This document shows, piece by piece, positions 1 to 12,603 of a stretch of DNA of 64,000 bases. How positions within the stretch are numbered: position 1 is the first letter of the stretch; each line of letters opens with the position of its first letter. The stretch is from positions 8,122,001 through 8,186,000 of the forward strand of contig JAEILZ010000001.1 in NCBI GenBank assembly GCA_018873225.1, written 5' to 3'. The translations under genes and the position numbers were made by a program. The notes beneath the pieces are model-generated. The model saw only the letters and a program-made list of their open reading frames with translations. It searched no databases and was not told the DNA's origin. Source of the DNA: [Phialemoniopsis] sp. UDSM-2020. Its lineage: Eukaryota > Ascomycota > Sordariomycetes > Thyridiales > Thyridiaceae.

Positions 1-1012
1 CTTGTTGTTCGTCGCCAAGGGCATTGGGGCAATGGTCGGGTCGCCGTTTTCTTGGGCTGATGCGGGTCGAACGTTCCCCCCTCCTTACCAACGGCTGGGC
101 TCGCCCTATCAGGTCGCTGACTGGAGACGTCACTCGATCAAATGCAATCTGATTCTCTTTCCGCAGTGGCAGGACCACATGCAATGTAACGGTGGTGCTT
201 CCCGTGGTCAGCACGGCACGCCTCGCCTTACTTTCCCCGGCCATTTCGGCCGCTGTTGGCAATCAATTCAGCTCGCTGCGTGATCGGGTCGGGGACCTTT
301 TGGGTTCCACGGTAGCCTACCTAGGTACGTTCTAGAGCCAGCGCACCACTGCTAGACTGGTCGGGGACTAGCAAGATTGCCATGCCGGCCACCACTATCA
401 GTTCATCTCAACCCTGCACTGCACTGGTTCGGCGACCATGTCTTGAGCACAGGCATTCATTTCTTGGTCCGGCGGAACGGTCACCGCAGTTGTATGCGAC
501 GCCGAATAGGGCAATCGCACAACTTTGCGCAACCCACATCGAATGCTGGGGTACTGGCGTGCTAAGGAGAACGGGGGGACATGGTCTGAAGCGGCATTCT
601 TTCATTAGCTGCATCCTGCTCAGGCCCTCGTGGCACTGAACCAAACTTAGTCAACGGCCAGTGAGATTTAGGGGAGTCGGCAGAGGGTGAATCAGTGCCA
701 AGGTGGACTTACTTGGTACCCATATTTCACGCCGGGGCTCGATTAGCGTCGCCGGCTCCAATGGCAAATTCTTTCTAGGGCGGACGGTTCCCGATTTGAT
801 CGCGTCAGGATCTTACGTGCATTGCTGCTAGGAAGATGCGAGGTGGTTAGCTTTGTATTCCGATCCTCTAGTAAAGGGGGGCTTGTTGCATGTGTTGTTC
901 CACTACCATCCCATGCTTGTGTATGTCTTGCCCATCTTGCCTCATGTCTACTCGCATCAACACAGTGAGTTAGAGCACTCACTAGTGATGCATCCGGCCG
1001 AATTGTCAGATA
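1..1012. other. Intergenic region upstream of the PKS
   Basis: No gene is supported here. Open frames are short, overlap on both strands and match no family I recognise. The last few hundred bases presumably hold the promoter of the polyketide synthase that starts at 1013, but I see no clear TATA box. Confidence 0.5.
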
Positions 1013-4000
1013 ATGAGAGGCAATGACCCCCCTAGCGTGCACTACGCGCGACTCAACGGAGGCCATGAGTCTGATACCGGCCCCGAGCAGCATGTGATCA
1101 ACGGTGTCACCAACAGAAACCATGGACGACCAGGCGAGAAACCTAATGGCGAGGGCAGTGCCGGCCCCGGCGTCGAGCCGATCGCAATCATCGGCATGGG
1201 AATGCGACTCCCAGGAGGCGTGCGAGACGCGAGTGGCTTTTGGGATCTCTTGAAGAATGGGCGGAATGGCCGTTGCCGGGTGCCTGCAAACCGCTACAGC
1301 GTCGACACTTGGTACGGGCCGGGCCAGTCACTTCATGTTGGCACCCGATATGGCAACTTCCTGAAGGACTACAAGCCAAGCCATGTCGACACCAGCTTCT
1401 GGTCCATGTCCAAGGAGGAGGTGGAGACCATGGACCCCGAGCAGCGCCTATTACTCGAGGTGGCGTATGAGACATTCGAGAGCTCGGGCTGGCGCGACTT
1501 CCGCGGTGAAGAAGTCGGCGTGTATGTTGGGACGATGGGCAGCGATTGGGACAAGATCGAGCTCCAGGACAGCCAAAATCTTGACCCTGTCCGTGCCGAC
1601 ATCTATGGCGATTACATCCTGGCCAACAGGGTGTCCTACGAGTTCAACCTGAAAGGCCCGAGGTAGGGGATCTCTGTTGGCTTTCCGTATGATTCTCCGC
1701 AGTTGTCGTGTACTGACATATGCTTCAGCATCGTATTGCGCACTGCGTGCTCGTCGTCGCTCTCTGCACTCCATATGGCGTGTCAGGATATTCGGTCTGG
1801 AGAATGTAGCTCTGCCATGGTCTGCGGGACTAACCTCATCATCACTCCTCGCGACACGGTCATCATGACGGAACAGGGTGTTCTGTCTCCAACTGGCTCG
1901 TCCCGGTCCTTCGATGCGGATGCGGATGGGTACGGCCGTGGCGAAGCAGTGAATGCGATCTTGGTGAAGAAATTGTCCGAGGCAATCAGAGACGGAGACC
2001 CTATACGTGCTGTCATTCGTAGTACTTGCATCTCGGGCGACGGAAGAACGCCAGGGCTGACAGTGCCGAACCCATCGAGCCACGAGAAGCTGATTAGGCG
2101 CGCATATCGGGCCGCAGGCATCACGGACCTGTCGACGGTCGCAATGGTCGAGTGCCATGGCACAGGGACAGCGGTACGATATGTTTCCTATTATCTACTT
2201 GCGTCGCCATGTGCTGACGGGAAAGACAGGTTGGAGACCCGATCGAGATTGAGGCCATTGCCAAAGTCTGGGCTGAACATGGCATACATATTGGCTCGGT
2301 AAGTATTTCCGTGGGGAAAAAACGCACCTGGGTCCCTCAAGCTGAGACGTGAAATCAGGTCAAACCAAACATCGGCCACGGGGAAGGTGCATCGGGACTC
2401 TCAAGCGTCATCAAGATGGTTCTTGCCCTGGAGAACTCGACCATCCCTCCAAATGTCAACTTTCAGACCCCGAATCCGAGAAGTAAGTCTTCTGGCCAGC
2501 CAACATACGCGGCGTAATCGTGACTGAATATTGATATTGCTGACACCTGCATGCGCAGTTCCCTGGGAGGAGGCGAAAGTCACCGTGCCAATCACGGCGA
2601 CTCCATGGCCACCTGGCAGGTTGGAGAGAGTATCCGTCAATAGCTTCGGCATCGGCGGCGCAAATGCCCATGTATGTACTTTCTAACAAGGCTTTAGCAT
2701 CTTCATCTGTGCCGCAAACGTCTTCCAAAGTATTGACCGTTGTTTTAAGGTTATCCTGGAGTCGGCCACGTGCGCCAGGGTTGCGGCGCAGCACTGCAAC
2801 CACGGTCCACCACCGCCTCTCAACAACCCTGCTCGCCAGTTTCTGCTCCCTGTCTCTGCCGCAAGCCAACCAGCAGCGCTTAAGCAGGTGGATAATATCA
2901 AATCTTATCTCGCAAAGCATCCAGAACGGCTGGGAGACGTGGCTTACTCCCTTGCGGCTTGCCGAGAAGCGCACTCGTTTCGATCGTTCTCGGTTGTAGG
3001 GCATCCCGATGAAGTAGCGGATCCTCCGAGCATCACCAGGGTCGCGCACAACATTCCCAAGTTAATATGGGTCTTTACAGGACAGGGGGCACAGTGGGCC
3101 CAGATGGGCAAAGATCTAATTGAGAACGTGCCCTTTGTGAGCCGGAGGATGGACGAGCTCCAAGGTTTCCTTGATGCTTTGGCAGATCCACCTTCATGGA
3201 CCCTCAAAGGTAAGCTGCGAAGCCTGATCCGCCTTTCTATCAAGTTGCCCTTCTCACATGCCACCAGATGCGATGTTCGCGCCGAAGGGAGAAAGCCGCT
3301 TGTATGAAGCCGAATTCTCCCAGCCTTGCCTTGCCGCCCTGCAGATCGTTCTCGTGGACTTACTACGGTCATGGGGAGTGGAGCCTGCAGCCGTGGTCGG
3401 ACATTCCTCCGGGGAGACGGGCGCCGGCTATGCAGCTGGTGTCATAGATGCCAAGGATGCGATGAGTCTGGCCTACCACCGTGGCAAGATCACACCTCCT
3501 CTGAAAGCCGCCCATCGAGGTGGGATGGCGGCCGTCGGTATGGGCAAGGCTCAAGTTGAACAGTACCTGGAAGACGGCGTCATCGTCGGCTGCGAGAACT
3601 CGCCATCCAGCGTTTCTCTCTCTGGGGATCTGGACGTTTTAGGTCGTGTGATGGAGAAGATCAAACAGAGTCGCCCAGAGGTATTGTGCCGCGCACTGCA
3701 AGTCGAGTGCGGTTATCACTCACGTAAGCCTTCTCATCGCACTCACACCATACCCCAACTGATGTTGAAATAGCACACATGTTTGCCATAAGGGACAACT
3801 TTGACAACAGGGTTGCCAGTGTAGCCCACGGCAAGCAGCCCCAAGTGCCATTCTACTCGTCTGTAACCGGAAAGAAAAACACGGAATTCTCTCGAAAATA
3901 CTGGTCTACCAACATGGTCTCCCCAGTCCTCTTCAGCACGGCAGTCGAGACCCTGCTGCCCGACTTCCCATCAGCGGCCTTCATCGAGCTGGGGCCTCAT

Positions 4001-7000
4001 TCAGCCATGTCCGGCCCTCTTCGCCAGATTCTCCAGAAGAACAATCGCACGGCCGAGTATATACCTACTCTAGTCCGGAATACAAACGGTCACTCTTCTA
4101 TCCTCACGGCTGCAGGCCAGCTATGGACACAAGGTTTCGAAATCGATCTGACCAGAGCCAATGAACCCGGGAACTTTCTTACGGATCTGCCTACATACCC
4201 GTGGCATTACGATGCGGAATACTGGGTGGAAAGCAGGCTCTCGCGTGACTGGCGTTTTCGCCAATTCGACCACCACGAGTTACTCGGCATTCGCGTTCTA
4301 CATACTGGCGACGCGGTACCTGCATGGCGGTGCAAGCTTCGGGTGGAAGATGTGCCCTGGTTGAGGGATCACAGCTTTGGTGGCGACATCCTCCTTCCAG
4401 CAAGCGGATACATCTCCATGGTTGGCGAAGCCGTTCGACAACTTTGTTCGGCCAGGGACTACTCAGTCCGCAAGGTCAAGTTCCTCTCCCCACTCATGCT
4501 TGGCGACGAGGCTGTGGAGGTGATCACGGCTCTGGTCCCGGTACAGAATCGTTCCGAAGCCGCTTCGCCGTGGTACGACTTTTCTATTTCAGCCTTGAAC
4601 GGTGATACTTGGACACGGCTGGTAGTCGGCCAATGCCGCGGAGGCTCGGCTTCGAGAGTACCACAACCGGGTTCCACGGACGCACTTCCCCGCAAGCTGT
4701 CGTCGGAGAATTTCTACTACACCTGCCAGCGCCGAGGCCTGACCTATGGACCAAAGTTCCGTGGTCTAGAAAGCATCAGCTCCCACATCACCGAAGGCAA
4801 AGCGAGGGGTATTGTTCCGGACCTACTGCCACATTCGCAGCGCACGTCCTACTACGCAATTCACCCAACAATTCTCGACTCCAGTCTTCACATATGCATG
4901 GTGTCAGCATGCCGAGGTCTTGAGCGCAACTTCACAGTGGCCTCGGTCCCTAAATCCATCGAAGAGATGTATGTCACGGAGAAGAGGGCGGGCGTTGTCC
5001 ATGTTGAGGGCGAGACAAGCGATACCGCTCAAGGCGGTGCCGTCGCCGATGTGACCGGTGTCTGCAATGGCAAGGCCGTGATCCACCTGCGTGGCCTAGA
5101 AGTAGCACCCTTCGGCGGCAGCTCGACAGCTGCTGACGACGACCCCCATGCTGGAGCTGTGTTGGAGTGGAAACCTGACATCAACTTTGTCGATCCCATA
5201 AGGCTGTTCAGTCATGCTGCAGACGACGAGGCTACGACTCGTATAAACACACTGGCCCTAATCTGCATGCTAGAAACCCGAAATCAGTTGTCGAGCCTTG
5301 AAGGCAACAATTCGCACCTGGTGTCTTTCAAGGACCAGCTCGACGAGTGGCACAACCAAGCTTCCGGCGGCACATTGCCCAATGGGCAAGAATTCACGGC
5401 TCTGAACTCGGATGCCAGGCGACTTCTCATTCGTGAGCTCGTGGATAATTGCAAGAGGGACGGTGGTGTTATCAAGGAGGCTGCCAGCCGTATTCACTGG
5501 GTCTATACCCACGCCAAAGCATTCTTCTATATGAATGGCGTCTCGAATCCACCGTCTCCGACAGAGCTAGGTGGCGATGCACAGATATCCGAGTTCCTTA
5601 AAAAGGAATCTAATCTGTCGGATCTAATTGCTCTTTTGGTTCACCAAAACCCCAACGCTCGAGTTCTGTTGATCGAGCCCGATGGTGGTGCGCTCACAGA
5701 CCGCGTCCATAGAAGTCTCCAAGCCACGAATGGTGAGAATTGCAGCTTGACTGTGATCGTACCTCTTGGCACCCATATGGGAAAACTCAAGGAGGATTTT
5801 CCACACCTGAGCGCACTCGAGTTCGTGCCATCGGACATTGCCAAACACCCACTTCCACAGGGACTCGAACAGTCTTTCTATGACCTAGTCATCACCACGG
5901 ACGCCATTTTAGGTAGTGGGATAGCCAGGGTTGACTATCTCCGCAGCATGCGCAGTGTATTGCAACCGCGAGGCAGATTACTTGTCCTACGATCAAAGGC
6001 CGATTGTGCCACAATGAAGTACCTCAAAGCACTCGAGCCGAGTCATTGGCTCGTCGAAAAGGTCAACAACATGCAACATTACGTTACATGGCGAGAAGAC
6101 TTGCAGGAAGCTGGGTTTGACAGGAGAAAAGCCACATTCACCGATGGAGCCTCCGGGAGCGTCATACTCGCACGGCCAACATCCATATCAAGCCAAGCTC
6201 CAAGACAGATAACCGTACTGTGCAGAGACTCGACGCATCCGCTCATATCTGCCTTGACCGGCTTTTTAGCAGCCACCAGGGGAATTGAAGCCTCCTTCCT
6301 CATGATCGGTCAAGAGCTACCACGGGGCCAGCCGATCCTTGCCTTGCTGAACTTCGAGAACCCCTTCCTACACGACATTTCGCCGGATATGTTCGTCGCG
6401 TTCAAGAAATCTCTCTTGTCCATGCAAGACGCCTCCATGCTATGGGTCACAGGAGCTTGTCAGGTTGACTGCCAAAAGCCAAACTATGCCCTAGCTATCG
6501 GTGCCTTGCGCACCATACGCAACGAGACCTCGGCCGATATTGTCACGCTAGAACTGGACAGCTTCGACAGCGGGGGATGGAAGGCTGTTGCGGATATACT
6601 CGACAGCCTGCAACATCGTCAGATTGGTGACGGGATGATTGAGACGGACTCGGAATATGTCTTCTCCAAGGGCGACATAATGATTAGTCGGTTTCATTCC
6701 GTGAGGGTCTCCGATGAGCTCTTGGATAAGAAGCCCGCCAGCGATCTTAAGACGCTGACTGTCAGCAACACTGGCATGAAGCAGCTTGTGCGCTGGCAAA
6801 GTGCAGAGCCAGATGAAGTGGCGGGCGACTCAGTGGAGATCATCGTCAAGGCAACGCCAATCCCCCGGGTCGGCACAGTTGGAGCATTTGGAAGCGGTGT
6901 CGTTGGTCGCCTCGGGCCCGAGGTCCGCAACTTCCAAGAAGGGCAGCGAGTCGTGTTCTTTGGTGGCAAGGCGTTAGTCACGCACACGGTAGTTTCGGAG

Positions 7001-9091
7001 AAGCAGTGCATCGGGATTCCAGATGCACTCGACCTCGTGGATGCGACCGTGGTTGCGCAAAGCTACCTCCCGGCGCTTTTTGCACTAGAGCAAGTGGCTC
7101 GACTCGAGAAGGACCAAGTACGTTTAGGCCGTGATAACACCTTGATCATGTTAAACTAACTTCCTAGTCTCTGGTCATCACGCACGCCTGCACTGCGATA
7201 GGCCTTGCTGCAGTCCAGCTGGCGGGCATGATAGGTGCTATGGTAGGCCCATCCCATCTTTTACTTCCGACTCCCGCCAGAACGAACGTCGCTGACAGAC
7301 ATGCTCAGATTTACTGCACCGTGCAGACCTCCGAGGAAGTAGATCACCTACACCATCGTTATGATATTCCGGAAGGTCAGATTATTGTCCACGGGGTTTC
7401 GCCGCACTTACAACCCCCCAACGAAGATGGCTTCGATGTCGTGCTCAACTTGACTCCCAACGATGTCCGGACTGAATCTTGGGATCAAGTGCGGCCTTTT
7501 GGCACGTTCATCGACCTGAACCAGGATGAGAGTGAAACTATCACACCGATCCTTAGCGGGGGCACCAGCAACCGGACCTACATCAAGATAGACATCCAGG
7601 AACTCGCCGTCCGCCGTGTCGATGTATGCCACCGGTAAGTAGCGTCCCATTACATCATGAAACCATGGGTGATCTATCTAACACATCTTAAGCTTGCTCA
7701 AGAGGGCCATTTGTCTGCGACAGGAGGGTCACATTCAGTTAGGACAGCTAGCCAAGACATATTCCGCGATCTCAGCTCAAGAGGCTGTATCATACGCACA
7801 AGGTGGCGACGCTAAGGTCGGAGAGGAGGTCGTCCTTACAATGTCAGACGAGACGGACAACGAAATACAGGTCACCCCGAGCAGACTTCAGACTCGCCTG
7901 CACCCTGACAGAACATACATCTTCGTAGGCGGCCTCGGCGGTCTAGGCCAGGCCATTGCCCGATTCCTAGTCGAGAAGGGCGCACGACACCTGATCTTCT
8001 TCTCCAGGTCCGCCGAAGCGGCAGCAGAGCGACACGCCGACTACATCAAGGAGCTCGAGTGTCAAGGGTGCTCCGTACAAGCCATATCCGGCGACGTCGG
8101 CGTCATGGACGACGTGCGCCGCATGCTCGTCTCCGTGAGCCCCGCACACCCGGTCGCCGGCGTCCTGCACGCGGCCATGGCGCTGCAGGACGTCAACCTC
8201 GCCGACATGACGTACGCGCAGTGGCAGGCGTGCGTCGCGCCCAAGGTCCGCGGAGCGTGGAACCTGCACAACGCGCTGCAGCTGCCGACGAAACCGCTCG
8301 ACTTCTTCTTCCTCTTCAGTTCTGTCTCGGGCCTGGGCGGGCAGGTCGGGCAGGCCAACTACGCCGCGGGCAACGCGTTCCTCGACGCCTTTGCGCAGTA
8401 CCGCCGCTCGCTGGGCCTGCCGTGCTCGGTGCTGGATATCGGGCTGATGCGCGGCGTGGGCATCCTCGCCAAGGAGACGTACCGGCTCGAGGCGATGCGG
8501 GCGGACTCGCTTCATGCGCTGCATGAGCAGGAGTTGCTTGATGCGCTGGAGGTCATGCTTGCGAGATCGTATGCCGATGCTGCGGAAGGACGTTCCGGTA
8601 TCGCGGATGGGTACGTCAGCAGGGGGCAGATGGCGATCGGTCTGCGGTTTGGTGCCACGCCCACGCCCTCCCTGAGCCAGGCGGCGTGGCAGCGCGACCC
8701 GCGTACGCTGTTCATGCAAAAGGCCAGCAACCCCGGTCCAAATGGCGTGGGAGTCGCTGGTGGTGGTGAGGCCACGAACCTAAAGGAGTTTCTGCGCGAG
8801 TGCAACGCGGACCCAGCGCTGTTGGGGACGGACAAGGCGGCGTCATACCTGGCGCGGGAGATTGCGGCAGCGCTGTCAGCGTTCCGGATGCGCGAGGGCG
8901 AGGAGCTGGACCTCGACGCGCCGATGGAGTCCGTGGGCGTGGACTCGCTGCTGAGCATCGAGTTGCGCAACTGGTTCAAGCAGAAGGTTGGTATCGTGCT
9001 CAAGATTTCGGATATCCGTGGGGCCGAGAGCGTGAGGGGCCTGGGTGCACTTACTGCGAGGAAGATATCGGAGCGTTTACAGGGTCGGTAG
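1013..9091 (+). CDS. Highly reducing type I polyketide synthase (KS-AT-DH-psiMT-psiER-KR-ACP)
   Basis: Iterative fungal PKS, 2486 aa. Eleven exons keep phase: 1013-1662, 1729-2173, 2230-2298, 2359-2482, 2559-2671, 2750-3209, 3268-3723, 3774-7117, 7168-7242, 7309-7634 and 7693-9091. KS has TACSSSL (Cys ~224), HGTGT (His ~360) and NIGH (His ~395). AT has GQGAQ (~578) and GHSSGE (Ser ~667). DH has [10 protein letters not shown] (His ~972) and a second-half ILDSS Asp (~1140). The methyltransferase region (~1310-1550) lacks a normal SAM glycine motif: IEPDGG stands near 1402. The ER region (~1800-2020) has THACTAIG where GGVG is expected (~1888). KR has GGLGGLG (~2097) and the YAAGN Tyr (~2242). 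ACP has GVDSLLS (Ser ~2437). No release domain follows, so a separate enzyme or spontaneous release is needed. The inferred product is a reduced, probably unmethylated chain. The active-site map is read directly; loss of MT and ER activity is inferred. Confidence 0.95.
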
Positions 9092-9541
9092 GACGAAGAG
9101 TTGAAGGAGACATCGGAGTCGACAGAGAATGTATGGAAATGGCGGCTGTGGATTCTCCATTTTGTAAATATATAGCGTGCAATCTGACTAAGTTATTGAA
9201 TGTTGAAATGTGAATCACTGTCACAGCAGAACTCCGTCGATTCCACGCAATTAAGAGCATCTCGACTCATCTGCCGTGAGAAAGTGAACGTGCCCATGGG
9301 CCGACATGCCTGATCCATGGTAGGTAAGAAGTTTGTTGGATCTGATCCAGTAATTCCCTTTGGCTGGTTCCTTTTCAGCGCACCGCAGTTTCCCCTGCTT
9401 GCGGGCTCTAGGTATCAAAATCCTCTCATGGTCTTTCCTTCTTTCCCCTTCAATTCTTCAATCCAGAAGAATACCATCAGTCTTTTGAAAAGACCTTTCT
9501 CCTCATCAAAGGGAAGACACAATAACAAACAGCCACTGACA
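9092..9541. other. Intergenic region and probable 5' UTR
   Basis: Contains the PKS 3' end and a pyrimidine-rich stretch (about 9432-9465) typical of a fungal transcription start before the ATG at 9542. The reading frame of the next gene is open back to 9317, but this part looks like leader sequence. Confidence 0.5.
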
Positions 9542-10945
9542 ATGCCGCCCAAGGCTTCATCCAAAGACACAGCTCGGCCAGACCCGCCGCCCGCCAGGGC
9601 CGATGGCTTCGCCTACGCTGACGGAGAGTTCTACGCCGAGGCGTCGGGCAACAACCGGCATCGACGTGCCAGTCTGTCCGAACTCAAACTGCACTTTGCC
9701 ACAGGACGTGAGAAGAGCCACCCGGCGCACTGGTTCGAGGCGCAGCTCACTCACTACGGCCTCAAGCCCTCCAAGACAAAGTCGGTCGCCCGGATGCGCC
9801 TCTACGATGCCTTCACCGGGCAACAGAAGCTAATCGTGCCTGCGGAGATAGCCAGAACTGAGGCTGAGCTCAAGAAAGAATGGGCCAAGAGTAATCGGGA
9901 GGCAAGAAAGGCGCAAAAGAGCACCGGTGCCGCGGTCAAGGCGGAGAATAAGGCCGCTGCTCCAGCTGCTGGAACGAAGAGGAAGGCCGAAATTGTGTGT
10001 GGCGGCGCGACTGAGAAGGCAACCAAGAGGACCAGGGCCACAGCTTCAAAGGAGGTCTCAAAATTGAAGAAAGAGACCGATGCAACGAAGGCAACTACGT
10101 CACGCAATGTGCCGAGGGCTCGCTGCGTCCGAGGAGGCAAATCTCCGGGTACAGCACGCAAGCCCCAAACAGCCCGACGAGGCGGCGCTGCCAAGTCATC
10201 GGCTCGTGTTCGGTCGGAATCGCCGTCACCGCCTGGAACTCCCAAGAAGCAGACTGCACGCCGGAGCGGAGCATTCGTAGCTCGAGGCCGTATCCGGGCT
10301 CCTCCCGTCGCGTACGGCGATGACGATGATGAAGACGAAGCCGAAGTTCACAACGATGAGAGCCCGGTCTCGTGCGGCTGTTCAGACTGCGACGTAGACG
10401 AAAACGACGATGAGAGTCAAGACTCGGATGACGACGAAGACGACGACTCTGCTGATGACCCGCCGCCGCCTTACTCGGAGCACGCAGAACTCAAGCCGCT
10501 CGGCCGGTTCAACGGTAACTACGCGATTACCTCGGACGACGTCACTAGCGACTGGGGGGATATGTACGGCGATTTGTTCGACCTGAGCTTCACGATCTCT
10601 AAGCGGGAGCTTTGGGGAACCTTCGATCTCGGCGTCATCAAGGGCGTGATCCGACTTGACGAGCGGCCCAGGAAATCATCGCACGACGAGCTCGAGTTCA
10701 AGTGGCGCGGGCGAGGGGGCGAAGACCGCGAGATCCATTACGGTAACTCGAACCGGGGATGGATCAAGTTCCTGGGCGGCGGCCGCATCGAGGGAGAATT
10801 TGAATTCCCGGGCTTGCGCTTCAAGGGAACGCGCCTGCCGGGACAGGGGACGTTGGCCGGGTTCGACCTGGATACGGTCAAGGAAGACTGGTGGAAGTTC
10901 TCGGAGGAGGCTCACGATCAGGAGGAGATTGATCGCCGGGGTTGA
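9542..10945 (+). CDS. Hypothetical nuclear-type protein with Lys/Arg-rich and acidic tracts
   Basis: Single-exon protein of 467 aa. The frame is open from 9317, but the ATG at 9542 has a good context (ACAATG) and follows a pyrimidine-rich leader, so I start there. Residues ~1-110 form a compact domain with an SAP-like look (histidines, basic residues, an Ala/Glu helix). Then comes a long basic Lys/Ala/Thr/Arg-rich linker, then acidic Asp/Glu runs (~260-310). A C-terminal beta-rich domain of ~150 aa has Trp and Gly at regular spacing and ends in an acidic helix. That C-terminal type occurs in uncharacterised fungal proteins. The basic and acidic tracts suggest a chromatin or nucleic-acid role, but no function can be assigned. 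It lies beside the PKS on the same strand, which alone does not show a pathway role. Confidence 0.8.
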   Translation: MPPKASSKDTARPDPPPARADGFAYADGEFYAEASGNNRHRRASLSELKLHFATGREKSHPAHWFEAQLTHYGLKPSKTKSVARMRLYDAFTGQQKLIVPAEIARTEAELKKEWAKSNREARKAQKSTGAAVKAENKAAAPAAGTKRKAEIVCGGATEKATKRTRATASKEVSKLKKETDATKATTSRNVPRARCVRGGKSPGTARKPQTARRGGAAKSSARVRSESPSPPGTPKKQTARRSGAFVARGRIRAPPVAYGDDDDEDEAEVHNDESPVSCGCSDCDVDENDDESQDSDDDEDDDSADDPPPPYSEHAELKPLGRFNGNYAITSDDVTSDWGDMYGDLFDLSFTISKRELWGTFDLGVIKGVIRLDERPRKSSHDELEFKWRGRGGEDREIHYGNSNRGWIKFLGGGRIEGEFEFPGLRFKGTRLPGQGTLAGFDLDTVKEDWWKFSEEAHDQEEIDRRG

Positions 10946-11461
10946 GTAATCATCATGGTATCAAGCCAAGGTATCATTATGCTTTGACTGTTCGGGGATT
11001 CCGTAGCTGTGTAATACGTGTGCCGTCACGCATGGGAGAGGGTGTGGTCTGGTCGGGTATTTTACTTAAGGCTTAAGGCTGGGCTGATGGAGCTAGAACT
11101 AATTCGTATTTGATTGAAGTCAATCAGTCATGCTGACTGGGCTATTGCTGTACTTCTATCCCACCGGCCAAATTTGACAAAGCAGTGGAGACACTGTAGT
11201 TAGTGGGAGGACAGCACTTGAGGTGCTGCTGGCAGCCCTGCAGGCACCAAAGATGACCCCTAGTTGAGTCTAGTGCGCATCGATTGCTGGGAGGCGCAAC
11301 TGTAAACACAATGGAGGGGCAAGAAAATCGTCATTCATAAAAAGGATGAAGTCTGACCGACCAGACCGCTCTCGATCAATTCAGTCCATCAATCCAGTGC
11401 TCATCCCATTTTCAGTCCATCACATTCAAAAGAAGACAAATCCAATAACATTACCGAAACA
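10946..11461. other. Intergenic region
   Basis: No gene seen. The last ~120 bases before the ATG at 11462 are rich in TCAATC/CATCAATCCAG-like leader sequence, consistent with the 5' UTR of the reductase gene. Confidence 0.4.
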
Positions 11462-12284
11462 ATGAAGGTCATCATCACCGGAGGCACGGGCTTTATCGGC
11501 AGCGCCATTGTCCAGGAGGCCTTCGCCGACCCCAAGATCACCCAGATCATCGTTCTCAGCCGGAAACCGCTGGGCAAGGGCATGCCCACCGGCGACAAGA
11601 TCACCACTGTCATCCACGAGGACTTCTCGACCTACCCCCCGGAGCTGATGGAGAAGCTGGCCGGCGCCGAAGCCTGTCTCTGGTTCGTCCCATTGCGCCG
11701 CGAATCAATCCCTAGCCTCCGAGTCCGTCAGCGCTAACTCATGTCCCCCACACGCAGGGCCATCGGCGGCCGAGCCTACCAGTTCCCCAACGTCGAGACG
11801 GCGCGCAAGGTGCACATCGGCTACGTCGCCCCGGCCGCCAAGGCGTTCCTCGAGGTCCTCGCGCCCAAGCTGCCCGCCGGCCAGAAGTTCCGCTTCGTCT
11901 TCTGCAGCGGCGCCTACGCTGAGCAGGACCAGGACAAGAGTCTCATGTTTATGGGCGACACTCGTCGTATCAAGGTAAGCTAGAGATCTTCCCATCGCCC
12001 GTCCCCTTCTTTGTCTGCGACTGTTGCTGACCGAGCCGCGAACGCATCAGGGCGAGACAGAGAAGGCGCTGTCCGACTTGGCAGACGCCAACCCGGACAA
12101 GTTCGAGGCCTGGTCGGTGCGCCCGAGCGCCGTGACAGCCCGCGACGCCAACCCCTTGCTCAAGATGGGGGGCAAGCTCTTCTCCGCCATCAGTACTGAT
12201 CAGCTGGCACAGTCGATGATCAAGATTGCGCTTGAGGGCCACAAGGGCGGACTCGTGGAGAACAGCGAGCTGCTCAAGATGTAA
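11462..12284 (+). CDS. Small NAD(P)-binding Rossmann protein (epimerase/NmrA-like)
   Basis: Encodes 223 aa in three exons: 11462-11682, 11758-11974 and 12051-12284. The first intron has a less usual GTTCGT donor, but phase and protein continuity (CLW joined to AIGG) support it. The N-terminus has the dinucleotide motif GGTGFIG at residues 7-13, followed by an LSRKPL segment of the type that discriminates NAD(P). Family members of this size occur widely in ascomycetes as nucleoside-diphosphate-sugar epimerase-like proteins, often in or near secondary-metabolite clusters. No catalytic YxxxK is clear, so it may reduce a substrate or only bind cofactor. It lies ~2.4 kb after the PKS on the same strand, so a tailoring role is possible but inferred. 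Confidence 0.85.
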
Positions 12285-12603
12285 CTAAAGTGCTCACGGG
12301 GACGTCGACTCTTGGTGTTTGTATTGCGGTGTATCACGGTAGCGAATGTTCTTTACGGTAGGAGTCTAATATGATCAATTTTTTGTCCATGAGACCAGAC
12401 GCGTCCTAGCGACCACCGTGTGCGCGCATATTTTGGTTCAAGTGGCATGATCTCATCTGCCCTATGATGCTCGGCTGGGTCGTTGACTCGGTCATTGTGT
12501 ACATGGTAGGTTCCCGGGCCCGGTGAAAGAAAGGGGGAGACTTGGAAGCCCTGCGACTTCTTGTCCCCATTGTCGCAAAGACGCACCGCTTTTTTCCCCG
12601 CTT
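12285..12603. other. Intergenic region between convergent genes
   Basis: Short space between the 3' ends of the Rossmann gene and the DOMON gene. No coding signal seen. Confidence 0.4.

Noticed and set aside
2..644. Several open frames at the left edge
   Set aside because: They overlap on both strands, lack family features and have no supporting splice signals.
1729..1770. Arg before TACSSSL instead of Asp at the PKS KS active site
   Set aside because: An RTACSSS-type sequence is common in fungal HR-PKSs, and the catalytic Cys and His residues are intact.
7967..8719. Large minus-strand open frame inside the PKS
   Set aside because: It is an antisense shadow of a GC-biased coding exon. Similar shadows lie at 19133-19972, 32513-33370 and 36293-37120.
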